From NCBI GenBank assembly GCA_023053575.1, contig JAKZAP010000015.1:17370055-17434054 (forward strand): 64,000 nt of DNA, written 5' to 3'. Positions 44,128-56,250 of the stretch are shown here, piece after piece. A program made the position numbers and the translations under genes. The DNA is from Branchinecta lynchi (lineage: Eukaryota; Arthropoda; Branchiopoda; Anostraca; Branchinectidae). Under the pieces are notes generated by a model. It searched no databases. It was not told where the DNA came from and saw nothing but the letters and a program-made list of their open reading frames with translations. Each line of letters begins with the position of its first letter. The stretch's first letter is position 1.

Positions 44128-44512
44128 CACTGTCAGAAGTTTCATAACAGATTGAGCAAAACACTTTCAAGAATAACACCTTTTTACTTAGAAATCAAGG
44201 GTTATGACCAATTAAGTTTATACTATTTCGTGCCTAGATCTCCAACAACTCCTTCAGTAGGTAAAAATACTACACTATCAGAAGTTACATAACGACAACA
44301 GAAGGATGCGCGGTTTCAACAGATAACAATTTGGGATGTTATCTGTTATGTTTCTTTCGTTCCCGTTAGTATTTTTTACCAATTGAAGGTGTTGTTAGAG
44401 ATCTAGGCACGAACTAGTGTAAAATTAATTGGTCATAACACTTTATTTCTAAGTGAAAAGGTGTTATTCTTGAAAGTGTTATACGCTATCTGTTATGAAA
44501 CTTCTGACAGTG
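44128..44512. mobile_element. TA-flanked MITE with CACTGTCAGAAG ends, long copy
   Basis: Ends CACTGTCAGAAGTTTCATAA and TTATGAAACTTCTGACAGTG, flanked by TA (44126-44127 and 44513-44514). A long inner inverted repeat (CAAGAATAACACCTTTT facing AAAAGGTGTTATTCTTG) encloses a second, partial copy starting CACTATCAGAAGTTACATAA at about 44274. This is a copy within a copy of the same family. 385 bp, non-coding. Confidence 0.8.
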
Positions 44513-45004
44513 TATCATGGTTTGGGATCTCAGCGACGTGTCGTTAATCACCAAGGAAGGACCGTTGTTCGAACAAACGCAAATACATCTACTCAGTTTG
44601 AAGTATCACCGCGGTTACCAGTGATGGAGATATATCTATGACAAGTCATTGACGAAAGATTTGGCGAGGCACGAGCTTCACTGTGCCGCATCTTAGATTA
44701 TATCGTGTTTTTTGCTATATGCGAACTGAACGGTCATTTGCTCACAGCTTGCCTTCTTTCGAGCTAACGAGAAAAGCCACCGGTCAATGCGTTGAACATT
44801 TGCCGTAATGGATTTTATCTCCGAAGGATATATCAATTAATCAAGTTTAATCCGAATAGCTAAAAGCTAGAAAAGGAATACAAATTTAAAAAATATAGAT
44901 ATTATACGATTTAGTTAAACTTTAGTTAAGCCTTTAGTTTTCCCCGGATTCCGGTCGAACTATGAGCAATGCTTCAAATTCACCCAGTGGAGATATGTCG
45001 ACGG

Positions 45005-45173
45005 CAAGCCCGTATCCAGGAATTTATTTCAGGGGGGGGGGGCTCGCCTGCGGGTCGGACAAAAAAGACATAAATCAGAGGGAAAGCCCTATTAAAATGA
45101 TCATTTTTGTATATTTCGGGGGGGGGGGGGGGGGGGGTCAGCACCTAGCCCCCCCCCCCTAGATACGACCTTG
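45005..45173. mobile_element. G-tract hAT MITE, copy 4
   Basis: Ends CAAGCCCGTATCCAGG and CTAGATACGACCTTG with a perfect 8-bp duplication GTCGACGG (44997-45004 and 45174-45181). G-runs at 45032-45042 and 45118-45137 and a C-run at 45149-45159. 169 bp. Confidence 0.88.
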
Positions 45174-45229
45174 GTCGACGGGTTATTCCAAAAGTTTCTA
45201 AGCGATATTTTTCTCAGAATTGAGTTACA

Positions 45230-45350
45230 CTGTAAACAGTTTCTCCGAGTAAGGATTAAAGTTAACTGCAGTATTTGCTACTGGGATTAATCTCATCTCA
45301 TCTGGGATAAGATTAATCTGAATTAAAGATGATCTTCTCTCAGTTGTAAT
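45230..45350. mobile_element. Truncated MITE with CACTGTAAA end
   Basis: TTACACTGTAAACAGTTTCT, then CAGTATTTGCTACTGGGATT and GGATAAGATTAATCTGAATT, matching one end and the interior of 2436-2593. The second end is missing. Confidence 0.55.
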
Positions 45351-46087
45351 ACCAGTACCATGCCAGCTGTCCTGTCTTGCATGCGAGGTAAATTACTTCC
45401 GCCAAATCTGACCAACAGCCATGGAGACACAGAGCTTTCTTTCTAGAAGATTTAGACACGTTTGTTATTTTAGTTACACCACTTTTTATGCCAGATCCCG
45501 GTCAAAAGTATTTGGGACAGTCAATTGGGTTTACCTTGTTACCCTTATAAAAACAACGTAATTACCTTTCTTAATGTTGGCTTTGGGGTATAGTTATATA
45601 TTTTTTGCACATTGTTTGCACATCTCCTTACGAATACCCGATCCAGAGGCAAACATTTTTGCCAATTTTTTAAATAATATCAAATATTTACATCTAAAAA
45701 ATTATTAGCGGCGTTGCCACCGGTGGTGATTTATCACCGAATTTTTATATTAATTTTTCTGAATGCACTGACATATTTAGCTGATGCATGGTATGCTTCA
45801 TCAAATTAATCCTATGTCAATCAATGCGGGAGTGAGGGTAGCCGAAGGCAGGCAAACACCTAATGAAACTAAATGACCAAAGCAGAAAACCACAAGGAAA
45901 TAACAAGTTACGTTCAATTATTAATTTATTATTCATTCTTTAGTTTATACGTATATATCTTCATTTGATATTTCTTTCGTTAGACCTGTTGACTTCCTTT
46001 CGTCTGGCGTGAACCTTATCTATTACAGGTAGAAAGATGAAATTTAGTATACGTAACATTGGTATACGTAAAATTTAGTATACGTAA

Positions 46088-46114
46088 CCTCTCTTGCCTT
46101 CAAGGCAAGAGAGG
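46088..46114. other. Perfect 13-bp-stem hairpin
   Basis: CCTCTCTTGCCTT and AAGGCAAGAGAGG around a single C. It follows three copies of TTTAGTATACGTAA-type words at 46036-46085. Possible transposon end or regulatory hairpin; no further support. Confidence 0.4.
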
Positions 46115-46552
46115 CAAGAACGGACGTTCAAAGCCGGGTGAAGACTTTTCAGCTTACACTCCAGATTCAACCCCCCCCCCCCCCAATCCGGGACCAGTGG
46201 CTCTATCAATACTTATATTGATATTTACCGTATATCCTATGCAATGATAAATGGTATTTTCTTTTTGAATTTGACCCCCCATAATGTCACCGCACAAACG
46301 ATAAAGAGACCAGTGATGTGCAAATTCAGGCATTCCACTGTGAGAACATGCAAAACTTTATCTGGGTGATTCTAGGAAAAGACCCAAAGGCTTTGGTACA
46401 TGAGTGCGAAACAAACTGTCAAGAAATCTCGGACATTTGTGCTTTCCTGGCAGGAATTTAAATTGTGTATTTTTTTTCTCTTTAAATATAGTCCTATGAA
46501 ACTGAATTGTACTGAACTGGTTGCCCAACAAATTGGGACAACCCTCCAAATC

Positions 46553-47208
46553 TTCTTCCCTTGCCCGGATGTTGGTCCAAGCCCGCGAATTGTAGATCTA
46601 GGGTATCTGGTACTACTGACAATCAAGTGCCACTCGTATTTCCGGGAAATGTTCCTTACCCCTCCAGCTCCACCAGCACAATTTGGATCCGGCCAAGACC
46701 CTTAAATGGCATAACTACATCGCCTGACATTTGTACTGTCCTAGTTTTATCCCTATCCCTCCACTCGTTTGGTCCCCAGGCTTGCAGCAGTATTTCCGAG
46801 ACTCCCTCTCTAACTCCCCCAGAAAACGGCCAGATGGCTTGCCTAGGCAATCTATTTACCATCAGAACGACCACCGTACAAGTTTTACCCCAATCACTCC
46901 ATCTGTTTGAACCCTATGGATTCCCCATGCCCCCCCCCCCCCCTTACAACTCTCCTCACTGTGGTTAATGCTGTTCGGACACATACACGGAAATCTCGGG
47001 ATTTTCTGCCAATCGGTCATCAAGTTTCACTCAAATTGGATTCCCTCCATCCACCTCCATACGAATGACTGGGTCCAGGAAAAAGAGATTTGGGTTGGGT
47101 CCCTTATATACGTGCGAAGTTTCATTGTCCTAGCTTCCCGAGTTAGCAAAAGTTGGACATAAGGATAGACATTACGATTGCTCTGTGCCACTGGAGTTGA
47201 AGGTGGCA
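46553..47208. repeat. Family B element with hairpin end
   Basis: Diverged units with CCCTTAAATGGCATAACTAC, ATTTCCGAGACTCCCTCTCT, C-runs (46930) and GCGAAGTTTCATTGTCCTAG. It closes with TGCCAC...GTGGCA (47187-47208), comparable in position to the hairpins at 15309 and 20959. The 135-aa plus ORF at 46561-46968 is repeat-derived. Confidence 0.5.
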
Positions 47209-50200
47209 ATTGCAATACAAATTACCTACTAGTTCTCGGTTTGAAAACAGATTAGACAATATAAAAATATGACGACAAGCCGAGTTCCCGAAGTCGTATA
47301 AGTGAGGCGAAGGTTAGTGCTCTGATCACATGTCCAGCTCAGTGCAAGCGCGTAGTGCTCGATCAAAAGTAATCGACAATTTCCGATAGTATACATACTG
47401 ATGACTTCAAATGCAGCACGTGCCCATTCACTTTTGGCTGCTGGTTCCGTTTGAAGAATGTTTCATGCATTTCGCCTTTCTGGACTATTTTCCAAAATGA
47501 AATAGAATAATATGCGCCGAACTTGTTCAGTCTTCGGTTGGATCGCCAATATTTGCTGACCCAACCCCCATCCGGACATGATAGCCTATCCAGTGAGAAA
47601 ATACTCTTGTAATTTAGTGGGTTTTAGTTATTCGTTTCTAGTTGTCTTCAACCTTAAATCAAACTAAATTGAACCCAACACATGGTTATATGTTAGAAGA
47701 GCAAGTGTTTCTTAAATATTCTAAAAAAAAAAAAATTTGAATTTCGTACAGAACCAACTAGTTCTCTCGTGAGATCGAATTCTTCGCCTGTAATTTAAAA
47801 ATGAAGAAAAACATAGAGCTAATAAAATTAACACTTTGTATTGATAGGATTAGTTTTTCTTTCAGACAAGCAAGCCATGTCCAACAACAACAAAAACAAC
47901 TGCCAACTAACAAATAAAAAAAAAAAAAACGATTTGAATAGACCGGGAATTGTTGAAAATAGTTGGATTTTGGTTAGTACAGAATGACCTAATCCTAGTC
48001 CCTTTTAATTCCTCAACCGTGAGTCAAATAGTGATGAAAAACGTTGAGTTAACAACCAGATGTAGCCTATCCTTTTTTTCTTAATGTTTCTTGCAGCCAA
48101 GAAATACATATCTAACTACAACAAATAACAAACTAAAACACAAGTAATTTGAATAGACTGAACTGTTAATTATAGTTAGACTTTGATTCTTGACCTCATC
48201 TCTCTCTCTCTCTTAGACCTGCAGGGACATTTTTTTTATTCATTTCGACCACTTTCAAGGCCACTTAGTTCGAGGTCAGTGACTCTTACGTCTTCCTGTA
48301 CCTGTGGACATTAACTACTAATTTGTAATAATTAATAGCAAAGAGCTTCCCGCAAACGTGTTTAACCGGCTAACAAGGAACTTGTTATACTATGGGCCCA
48401 TGATTCGTTGGCTACACTCGAGTTTCCAGTATCTTTCTTTCCTTTCTTTCTTTGTTCTTTTTCTTCTTCCATATTTAATCACTCCGTCTTTTTGTATGTT
48501 TCTGCAGTATGATGGGCAATAAACCAGTTATTAAAAGACCCTTGCCGCAAACGACCCAGGTGCAAACCTGGTACCTAGCGAAATGTAGGGTAAACTAAAG
48601 AGATAAATCTAGGATTAATTAAAGGAGGGATCAGAACATACGTCGCACTCTCGGCCAAAGGTAGTGAACCAAGAGAAACTGTACGAACCTTCGATGGTTT
48701 ACATGTGAAAAAAAAATTTGTTAGCAACCAGTTTTCAAGGTTGACCGTTTAATTTATCAAATCTATATAAAATAAATATAAATGGAGAGTCGAGTCTGGA
48801 GACACAAGGTCAAGGGAAAAAAAACGGTACAATGTAACGAACCTAGTTTGCAAATAATAACTTACGTAAAGGAATAAGAGTTGTTCCATGACTCAACAAT
48901 AGACGGACACCTGCCCCACAAATCCACAAACACTTCTCAAAGATCCACCTGGAAACCCAACCCAAAAAAAGAAACCCTAGCCTAGACTGTATTAACTATT
49001 TACTTAAAGCCCTTCCATCTCTCTAAAAAAAATAAGAGTGGACAAGGTTTACTCGTGCCTTCGATGTTATCGTTGAAAATCGTCTTCTAGCTCCTCTCCC
49101 TCGACGAGAATTATTTACGTAATTCAGATTTGGGAGTTACTAGTGCTCACCCATGGAGGTCCCTGTCTTTTGACTTTTTCTTTCTTACTGTACCTCATGT
49201 TCAGCAGGTTCCTATTTAAAGTATATAGCAGTCCCCATTTAATGTCAGTCGATGTCAATCAAATCCTGTTATGGGTATAAACTTCGATGGATTCACCGCT
49301 GAGTGGCGTGTGCTAATCTAATCTGAACAATCTCATAATACAAAGATCTGCATACAAAGTTAATTCCAGAATTAAGCCAAATGATGTCTGTACGTATTTA
49401 TATACTCAAAAAGTCAACTACTGGACCTACTACAAAAAATACACGAAAATACAAGCATCGCTTCACACTTGAAGGCATGCATCTTCGTGGAACTTTTCCT
49501 TTTCAGTACTCCCTCTAGGACCTCTAGTTCCCCTATCCCAAACTGACTTACTCCAAACACTTCCAATCTCCATATTCACTGTGCCACGTTTGTCTAACAC
49601 GTTTGTCTAGACATCCTTAAGACATGTGTATCTCCCTTTACCACATACGTTTACAATATTAGGCTGTACTTAGTAAGGACCCGTCTTTGAGCTTACCTTT
49701 CCCATATATTTCCTTTTTACCCCAGTGACGAAATAACTAACTTTTAGTTTTAGGATGGCTAAGATACGACAGTCTATTTACCCATCAACTAGTCAGTTAA
49801 ACAGGCTTGAAGACCCGATGAAAATGTGTTACTTTGTTGCTCCGCTATTTATATAATAGATTTTCACCGAATGAACTTGATCAGTCAGATTTTTTGTACC
49901 TCTATGTACTTGTACCTCTATGCTTGAAATATTAAGCAACTGCAATGGGAAACGATTGCTGAAAAACAAATCTTTTTGGGTCACAGGCAATAGCGGCCTT
50001 TCTTCAGAAGTGACCTTACAATCTTCAACTGAACATTTCCTGAGGTTCGGTTAAATAGCCGTTGAAATGAACGCTTTTGTGGAAATTCAAATTTTCCGCG
50101 TCGGGGTTAACATGTCTTGTGGGGCCAGCAGTGCATATTTTGAACGTCAATACTAGAGGCCAAGATGAAAAATTAAAAATCTACAGACTCAAAATAAAAT

Positions 50201-50360
50201 CCTAAATATGAAAATAAGCTGGCTTTACAGATAAACTTTAATACAAGACATATTAAGAAAGATTGGCAAAAGAGCAAATCTCGGCCCTCAGACGAATCTG
50301 CGTGATGCATCGGCTTCTGCACAGGGACCCAGAAGTATGTTCCCCGTCGTTACAACGCTC
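47209..50360. other. 3 kb AT-rich stretch without recognised genes
   Basis: Contains a diverged duplication (about 47860-47970 and 48095-48185, sharing ATTTGAATAGAC and ATAGTTRGA), a CT microsatellite at 48200-48222 and a (TTTC)n tract near 48430. Otherwise it looks single-copy, with many stops in all frames. It would be a reasonable place for a large intron, but I cannot show it. Confidence 0.4.
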
Positions 50361-50361
50361 T

Positions 50362-50956
50362 TTAAGTGACCAATCTACTAAAACAGCAGCGTCTGCAATT
50401 AAATTTCCGCTAATGAATTGACAAAAACCGAGCAGGTTTTAAGTCTACACGAATGCCAAAACAACGAATACAACCTCTCCTTATTTTATTTTTTTTTTTC
50501 AAAGATAATTAGAAAACCGAAAGCAAACTGCATAATTTAACAACAGCTGGCGCTTTTTTGGAGCTATGCTTGTAAATCCGTCGTATTTGCAGATTATAAG
50601 GTTAACGAGCATATTTGTGCTCGAAAACGGCGGGTTATAAATAAATTACTTAATTACTTACTTACTTACTTTGTCAGAAAGCACAAATGACAAATTACCA
50701 AGAACTTTCTCGAACAGATATGTAATGTTTATCTTCCAGTGGTGCTCCTTAAGCGACCAGGACACCATGACAACAGCATCTGCAATTCAGTTTCCGCTAA
50801 TGAATTGCTATCAGCCGAGTAGTATTTGAGTCGACACAAATACCAAATAACGAATGCAGTCTCTCATTGTTTTTCTGTTAATGTCAGTTAGGAAAGCGAA
50901 GATATTAGATATCGTTTAACAGCAGTGGGGGCCTTTTTTGGAGCTTCGCATGCAAA
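50362..50956. repeat. Tandem repeat, period ~384 bp, with third copy at 52190
   Basis: AAGTGACCAATCTACTAAAA...CTGCAATTAAATTTCCGCTA...GCGCTTTTTTGGAGCT at 50362-50575 matches 50746-50956. The following part, 50577-50735, matches 52190-52290 (GCAAATTACAAGGTTAATGA, CAATAACTTTCTTGGACAGG). The units are diverged. Confidence 0.6.
50619..50669 (+). mobile_element. 51-bp ultra-truncated LINE insertion
   Basis: GCTCGAAAACGGCGGGTTAT, then AAATAAATTACTTAATTACT repeats, is just the last few dozen bases of a LINE of the 12940/21200/59205 type. It is flanked by TTTGT (50614-50618 and 50670-50674). The paralogous sequence at 52221-52232 reads straight through as ACTTGTCAGAAA, an empty site. Confidence 0.7.
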
Positions 50957-51289
50957 AAAATAAAGTGGGTCTCCGATCGCCACCGTATGTTTACCGCCAC
51001 ACAGAAATCTTGCTTCATAAAGAGGATTAGTTGGGTCAGAGGAAAGGGTCAAATAACGTAGGTTCACCGCTAGCGTGTGTTTACCGCCAACTCATTACTG
51101 CAGGTAGCTAGCTGGTTTATGTAATTCCAGATATAAAAATCCTTAAATGCGAAGAGGGGTTTGGTGGACGGTCACCAACGCTAACTCTGCGTGAACACTA
51201 GCTAATACGAAGACTGAGCTTAATGTTTCAGAGAATTATTTATTTTAGGTCCAATTGCGTGTAAAGTTTTGACGCATTTGGCGCATAAT

Positions 51290-51610
51290 GTGATGTGATA
51301 TGATATTTATTTGCCTTGAAAGCCCAAAGGCCATAACAAACACACATAAATCACAACATGTAAATACAAAACTAAACGGTCACACTACTACACTAAACCC
51401 ACTCAAACAGTTTACCCGTGAAGACTGTCCACTGTGAGGAACCTCGCCAGGTTTCTTATACTAGGAAAATCCCTACTCCGCATAATATTTAACAACCACT
51501 TCCTCCCATGAATCACTCCCTTAGAAATTTCCTCCCTCAGATCCTCAATTATGTTTCCAATTAAAGAAGCTTGAAGAATCTGGTTCTGGGCGCAGTCAGG
51601 CTCGTGTCCT
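51290..51610 (-). pseudogene. LINE 3' end
   Basis: On the minus strand it ends TATGGCCTTTGGGCTTTCAA, then AAATAAATATCATATCACAT. The tail, the TGGC-TTTGGGCTTT word and the CACTCAAACAGTTTACCCGT block match the copies at 4490 and 7350. The upstream coding region is too decayed to translate. Confidence 0.65.
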
Positions 51611-53093
51611 GCATGGGGTTAGTAACGATGAACTCTCCGTTCCCACGTAAAACTGCCTTGGCCTTACAAATACTCTTATTTTCTTTCACACTTTTTGTTT
51701 AACTATTTCCAAGATTATTTCTCTTGTAACTTAGTTTGGGTTCTGCAGTTATAGTTGCTCTTATAAATACTTTTAGACTAGTTGGTGAATGATAATCCCT
51801 GAATCACCCAGATACTAAATTCGGTTGGCACTCGATTCCCCATCAAAACATCAGGTCTGACAAGATTTGACCCAACCCTCTAGAGGAACTAATACTCTTG
51901 GGGACGTAAGATTTCCTGGTTGGCCGTCAAAACCCTTTTCGCATTTAAAGGACACCTGAATGAAGAGTACCAAGTAACATCCCTATCTGTATTACTCTCC
52001 GTGGCCATGTCCGTAAATGCATTCTCCATGGTGTGTTCAAGCACGGTTTCATTGTTCAGGAGTCCTTTAAGGGAAATTACCTGCACAGTCTACCAGAATT
52101 TAAAGGTGGCATGAAACATATGGTGGCGAAAAACCGAGGTGGCAGTGAAACACTGCTACCAAAATATACATTGATTTTTTTCAAATCCAGCATGTTTGCA
52201 AATTACAAGGTTAATGAGCGTACTTGTCAGAAATTACCCATGTTTCATTATCAATAACTTTCTTGGACAGGTATGTAATGTAATGCACTTTCTATGTCCA
52301 ACAGGAAGTTATGCTACGATAAAGACTTTGGTCAAGGTTGATAAGAAACCTGATTAATCTCCGCAGACGTTCATTGAGCGGTTTCCCTAAAACAATGAAA
52401 GATAGAAGCTGGCATCTAAAAAATAAATAAAAAGTAATGAGAGAGAAATTTTTTACAGACTGTTAAAAAAAACATTACTTAAAAATTGTTTCAAAAATAT
52501 TACTGAAAAAAATGTTTTAAAACTTCATGTTTCCACTGGCAATGCAACTTGTCAACTGAAAAAGACCTTACCTTCCCTTGCTTACCTAAAGGTAATTGTT
52601 CTCAGAGGCTAGGACTTTCCAGTAATTATCATCACACACCTCCTCTTTTGATTTCGAATTCTTACACGAATGTGTTGTCAATTATACTAACAGGGTACTA
52701 AACGTCCGACAAATACTGAAGTCCACCGCTAGCTAGCATCTGCTTTCCACACAATTTGAAAGATGGCTCTCGTAGAGAATTCACACACAGTTCACTTGAA
52801 GAGGGCTCAAAATACGCTGTTTTGGCTAAGAATTACCTGACAAAAACACGTGAGAGTCTTGAAGATCAGCATGTGAAAAGTTGAATTTGAACATTTCCTA
52901 TGTCCTCCTTTATTTGTATTTTTGTTCTTGTTCGAAACTGATTGCTCTTTAGGCCAAAAATCTCATGTCCGAGAGGGAAAAGTTTGTACTAAGCTGAATT
53001 TGAAGATGGGGTTAAGGATCATCAGGTTAACAAAATACACAATCGAACTCCAGGTTCTGCGGAAGTTTATGTGGAGTGTATGAAAGTGATAGG

Positions 53094-53256
53094 AAGGCCC
53101 CATATCCAGGAATTTTTTTTTTTGGGGGGGGGGGGGGGGTATGCCCGCGGGTTGGACAAAAAAGATATAGATCACAGGGAAAAGCATATGAAAAATGATT
53201 ATTTTGTATGTTTCGGGGGTGGGGACCCTCTGCCCCCCCCCTTGAATACGGCCTTG
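53094..53256. mobile_element. G-tract hAT MITE, copy 5
   Basis: Ends AAGGCCCCATATCCAGG and GAATACGGCCTTG, with duplications GTGATAGG (53086-53093) and GTGATGGG (53257-53264). 163 bp, G-run at 53125-53138. The first terminal C appears lost. Confidence 0.82.
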
Positions 53257-53271
53257 GTGATGGGTTCTAGG

Positions 53272-53464
53272 CAGGGCATTATCCAGGGGGAGGTTAGGGG
53301 GTTGACCCCCCCCCCCTGAAACATACAAAAATAATAATTTTTATAGGATTTTCCCTCTGATCTATGTCTTTTTTGTCCTTTTTTGTCCGACCCACAGGCA
53401 ACCCCCCCCCCCCCCCCGAAAGGTATCCCCCCCTCCCGAAAATAAATTCCTGGATACGGGCCTG
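53272..53464. mobile_element. G-tract hAT MITE, copy 6, inverted neighbour
   Basis: Ends CAGGGCATTATCCAGG and CCTGGATACGGGCCTG with approximate duplications GTTCTAGG / GCTATAGG. It lies in opposite orientation only 15 bp from copy 5. ORFs spanning both are artefacts. Confidence 0.78.
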
Positions 53465-53684
53465 GCTATAGGAATTGATCAAATTTTCGGTGAAAGCTTC
53501 TGCGCTTTCGCAGGCGAATAACTGTAAAAACAGTCAGTAAATTATAAATAGACTTAGAACAAATAATAGCTGTAAAATAATAACAGATTTGTACGCATAC
53601 ATATTTTAAACAAGCACATTTTAATGTTCGTTCTTTTACTTTTATTTGCATGTCGTTCAATCCTCATCGTTTCTTCTGGTTTTT

Positions 53685-54607
53685 GGGATCCCAAAACGTA
53701 AGTGGAGGGATACCTATGACATCGCAAAAGTTGTCCGTCTGTCTGTCTGTCCAGCTGTTCGTCCGGCCGTCTGTCTGTCCGACTGTCCGTCCGTCTGTCG
53801 GTACGATAACTCTCGAAGGGAATGAGATATTTTGATGAAACCTGGTGTGAGGATTCTTTGTGTCAAGGGTAAGGTCAAGTTCGAAGATGGGCTCTGTATC
53901 CCTATATTTGGGGGTGGGGAAAGGGGTTCAGATTAAGAGGCAAACAAAATATTTTTAAACAGCGAATGTGATAGTCGATTACGGGGTAAGAAGACATGCT
54001 GAACACCGTGGTGAAAATCATTTTCTTGCCAGATAAGTAGTTCGTCCGGAATCCGGCAAAAACTGAAAATTAAGTGATAATTGAAAGTTTTATTTGAATT
54101 TAATTACATGTTCGACCATGTGGTAAAAAGACATGCTGAACACGATGATGAAAACCATTTGCTCGTCGGAGAACTAGTTCGCCTGGAATCCGTCCGAACT
54201 AAAAGCGAATGTTTTATTTGAAGTTGATTAGATGACAGTTTAGGGTGTAGTCTGTGTATGACAATCATTTTTTACCCGGAAATAAAATTCGTCGGGAATC
54301 CGGTTGAAACCGGAAATTTTGTAAGTTAAAGTTTTATTTGAAGTATTTAGATGTTCTTTATTGGGATAAGGAGATACGTTGAATTCGTTTCTGAATTGTT
54401 CTTTTTTTGCTGAACAAATAGTTCGCTCGGAATTCGGCCAAAACCGGAAAATTGGAAGAAGTAAAGCAGGAAGTTTCGGTCAAAACAGATATGGCTTATA
54501 GAGGTGTATCTGAACTTCGCTTTCTCAGATGATTAGCATGGCGAAGACTGGATCTGGCGAAAACAAGACCCAATTGTCTGGATCAAATATTAGATTTTTG
54601 GGTTCCC
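53685..54607. repeat. Family A element, copy with GGGATCCC ends
   Basis: Starts GGGATCCCAAAACGTAAGTG, then a long (GTCTGTCY)n tract at 53737-53800 and ~135-bp units marked AAGAAGACATGCTGAACACC. It ends TTTTTGGGTTCCC at 54607, followed, as at 40129, by GTCGAAACCTTAGCTCTTGT. The flank is therefore part of the wider repeat. Confidence 0.72.
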
Positions 54608-54721
54608 GTCGAAACCTTAGCTCTTGTTCGCTCAGGACGGTTCGCCGGAAGTGCTACCTAAATATCTGAAATTATATTTATTCCACACATCATCTTAGAA
54701 GTTATCTGATCAAGAAGAAAA

Positions 54722-55470
54722 CCCCGAAGGGAATGAGATATTTTGATGAAGCTTGGTGTGAGGATTCACTGGGTCAAGGGGAAGGTCAAGTTCGTGGATG
54801 GGCTCTGTAGCCCTACATTTCGGGGTGGGGTAGGGGGTTTAAATTGAGGGGCAAATGAAATATTTTTAAACAGATAGTCTGAGAGTCGATTATGGGGTAA
54901 AAAGACGTGTTGAACACGACGGGGAAAACCATTTTGTCATCGGACAAGTAGTTCCCCGAAACCGGAAAGTTTTTAAAAGTGAAAGTTTCATGTGAAGTTG
55001 ATTATATGTTCGAGTTAATGAGATGTTGCATTTCGGGGTTTTAAGACATGCTGAACACGATGGTCAAAACCATTTTCTTGCCGGACAAGTAGTTCGCCCG
55101 GAATCTGGCCAAAACCGGAAAGTTGGTTAAAAAGAAAGTTTTCTTTGGAGTTGATTAGATTTTTGATATAGGCGTAAGACAACATGCTGAACACTTATGT
55201 GAAAACAATTTTCTACTCGGAAAAGTAGTTCGCAGAATCCGGGCAAAACCGGAAAATTGTTAAAAGCTAAAGTTTTATTTGTAGTTGATTAGATATCAGA
55301 TTTAGGGGTAAGAAGAGATGCTGAATCCGTGTCTGACAGTAATTTTTTACCCGGACATATAGTTCGACTGGAATCCGGCTGGAGCCGGAAAATTTGTTAT
55401 AACTTAAATTTTTATTTGAAGTTGATTAGATGTTCAGTATTGGGGAAAGAAGATATACCCAAGCAATGAT
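54722..55470. repeat. Family A element, 5'-truncated second copy
   Basis: Resumes at GAAGGGAATGAGATATTTTG and carries about five ~135-bp units (AAGACATGCTGAACACG, AAGTAGTTCGCCCGGAAT, GAAGTTGATTAGATGTT). It breaks off at about 55465, before the MITE at 55556. Confidence 0.7.
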
Positions 55471-55555
55471 TATGTTGCATATTATATACTATATTATACA
55501 GGATGAAAAATATATTGTTCAGACGGGGTTTGACTCAGTCCTGACATGACTTTAT

Positions 55556-55938
55556 GCAGCGTTTACAAGTACGGGAAAACTTGAACAGAATCCGATCTTG
55601 GTGACAAGATTATGTTTACACGCAGAGGAAAAAAAAAAAAAATTCAAACCAGAAAATCTGACATAAATAAATTCACTATCCATTAAAAAAAAATTTGAGA
55701 GCATTTATGACATCAGTACTGATGATTCCTGCTCTCAAAGGCTAGCTAGCCTTTTTTTTCGTACTTTTTACCAGCGCCGCTGTCAAGATTCCTTTCAAGT
55801 GGACCGGAATTCCTTTCATCATGAAAGGATTCCCGTTCCGCTAGACTTTTTTCTACTCGTCTTCACGAACGGAATCCTTTCGAGTCGACCAGAAATCATT
55901 TCTACTCGACGGGATTTCTTGTCCGTGTAAACGCTACA
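55556..55938. mobile_element. MITE with TGCAGCGTTTACA ends, copy 2
   Basis: Ends TGCAGCGTTTACAAG and GTGTAAACGCTACA, TTA on both sides (55553-55555 and 55939-55941), highly similar to 32127-32499 throughout. 383 bp, no ORF. Confidence 0.8.
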
Positions 55939-56120
55939 TTAGTCTCGGACGCTCTGGACTAGAGAGCAGCTCTAATATACCATCACGACTAAATCACAGG
56001 AATGATGGTTGGTCGATAGTCATATTTTTGAGAAGTGAAGGATGAATGCTGCCTAAGCTTGCCTCTCAGGACAAACAAATTGATGACTGATTTTGCTCAA
56101 GTGTGACTTTCTGGTTACAG

Positions 56121-56250
56121 ATCTCAAGCGATGAGTGTTTGACAACAGCACAACGAACTGCTGCTGGACCACGTGACTCGGTGAGGAATGGAGATCTCCA
56201 GCCCCCAAACTCTGAAGAATCACCCTCTCATACTGAATGCTGCGCTGAAG
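56121..56250 (+). CDS. Candidate internal host exon
   Basis: CTTTCTGGTTACAG|ATCTCA is a strong acceptor and GCTGAAG|GTAGAA a plausible donor. The 130 bp between are open in phase 0 and encode ISSDECLTTAQRTAAGPRDS and further Ser/Pro/Glu/Asn-rich sequence, ending TECCAE. The GC content is clearly above the flanks and no repeat family covers it. It would leave phase 1. It could be spliced to the phase-0 donor at 29500 or belong to another gene. The peptide looks like an intrinsically disordered segment; function unknown. Confidence 0.5.

Noticed and set aside
46561..46968. 135-aa ORF as a gene
   Set aside because: It lies wholly inside the family B array with C-runs; proline/serine-rich translation follows from the repeat.
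52963..53328. 121-aa minus ORF as a gene
   Set aside because: It crosses G-tract MITE copies; poly-G/P translation and MITE boundaries explain it.
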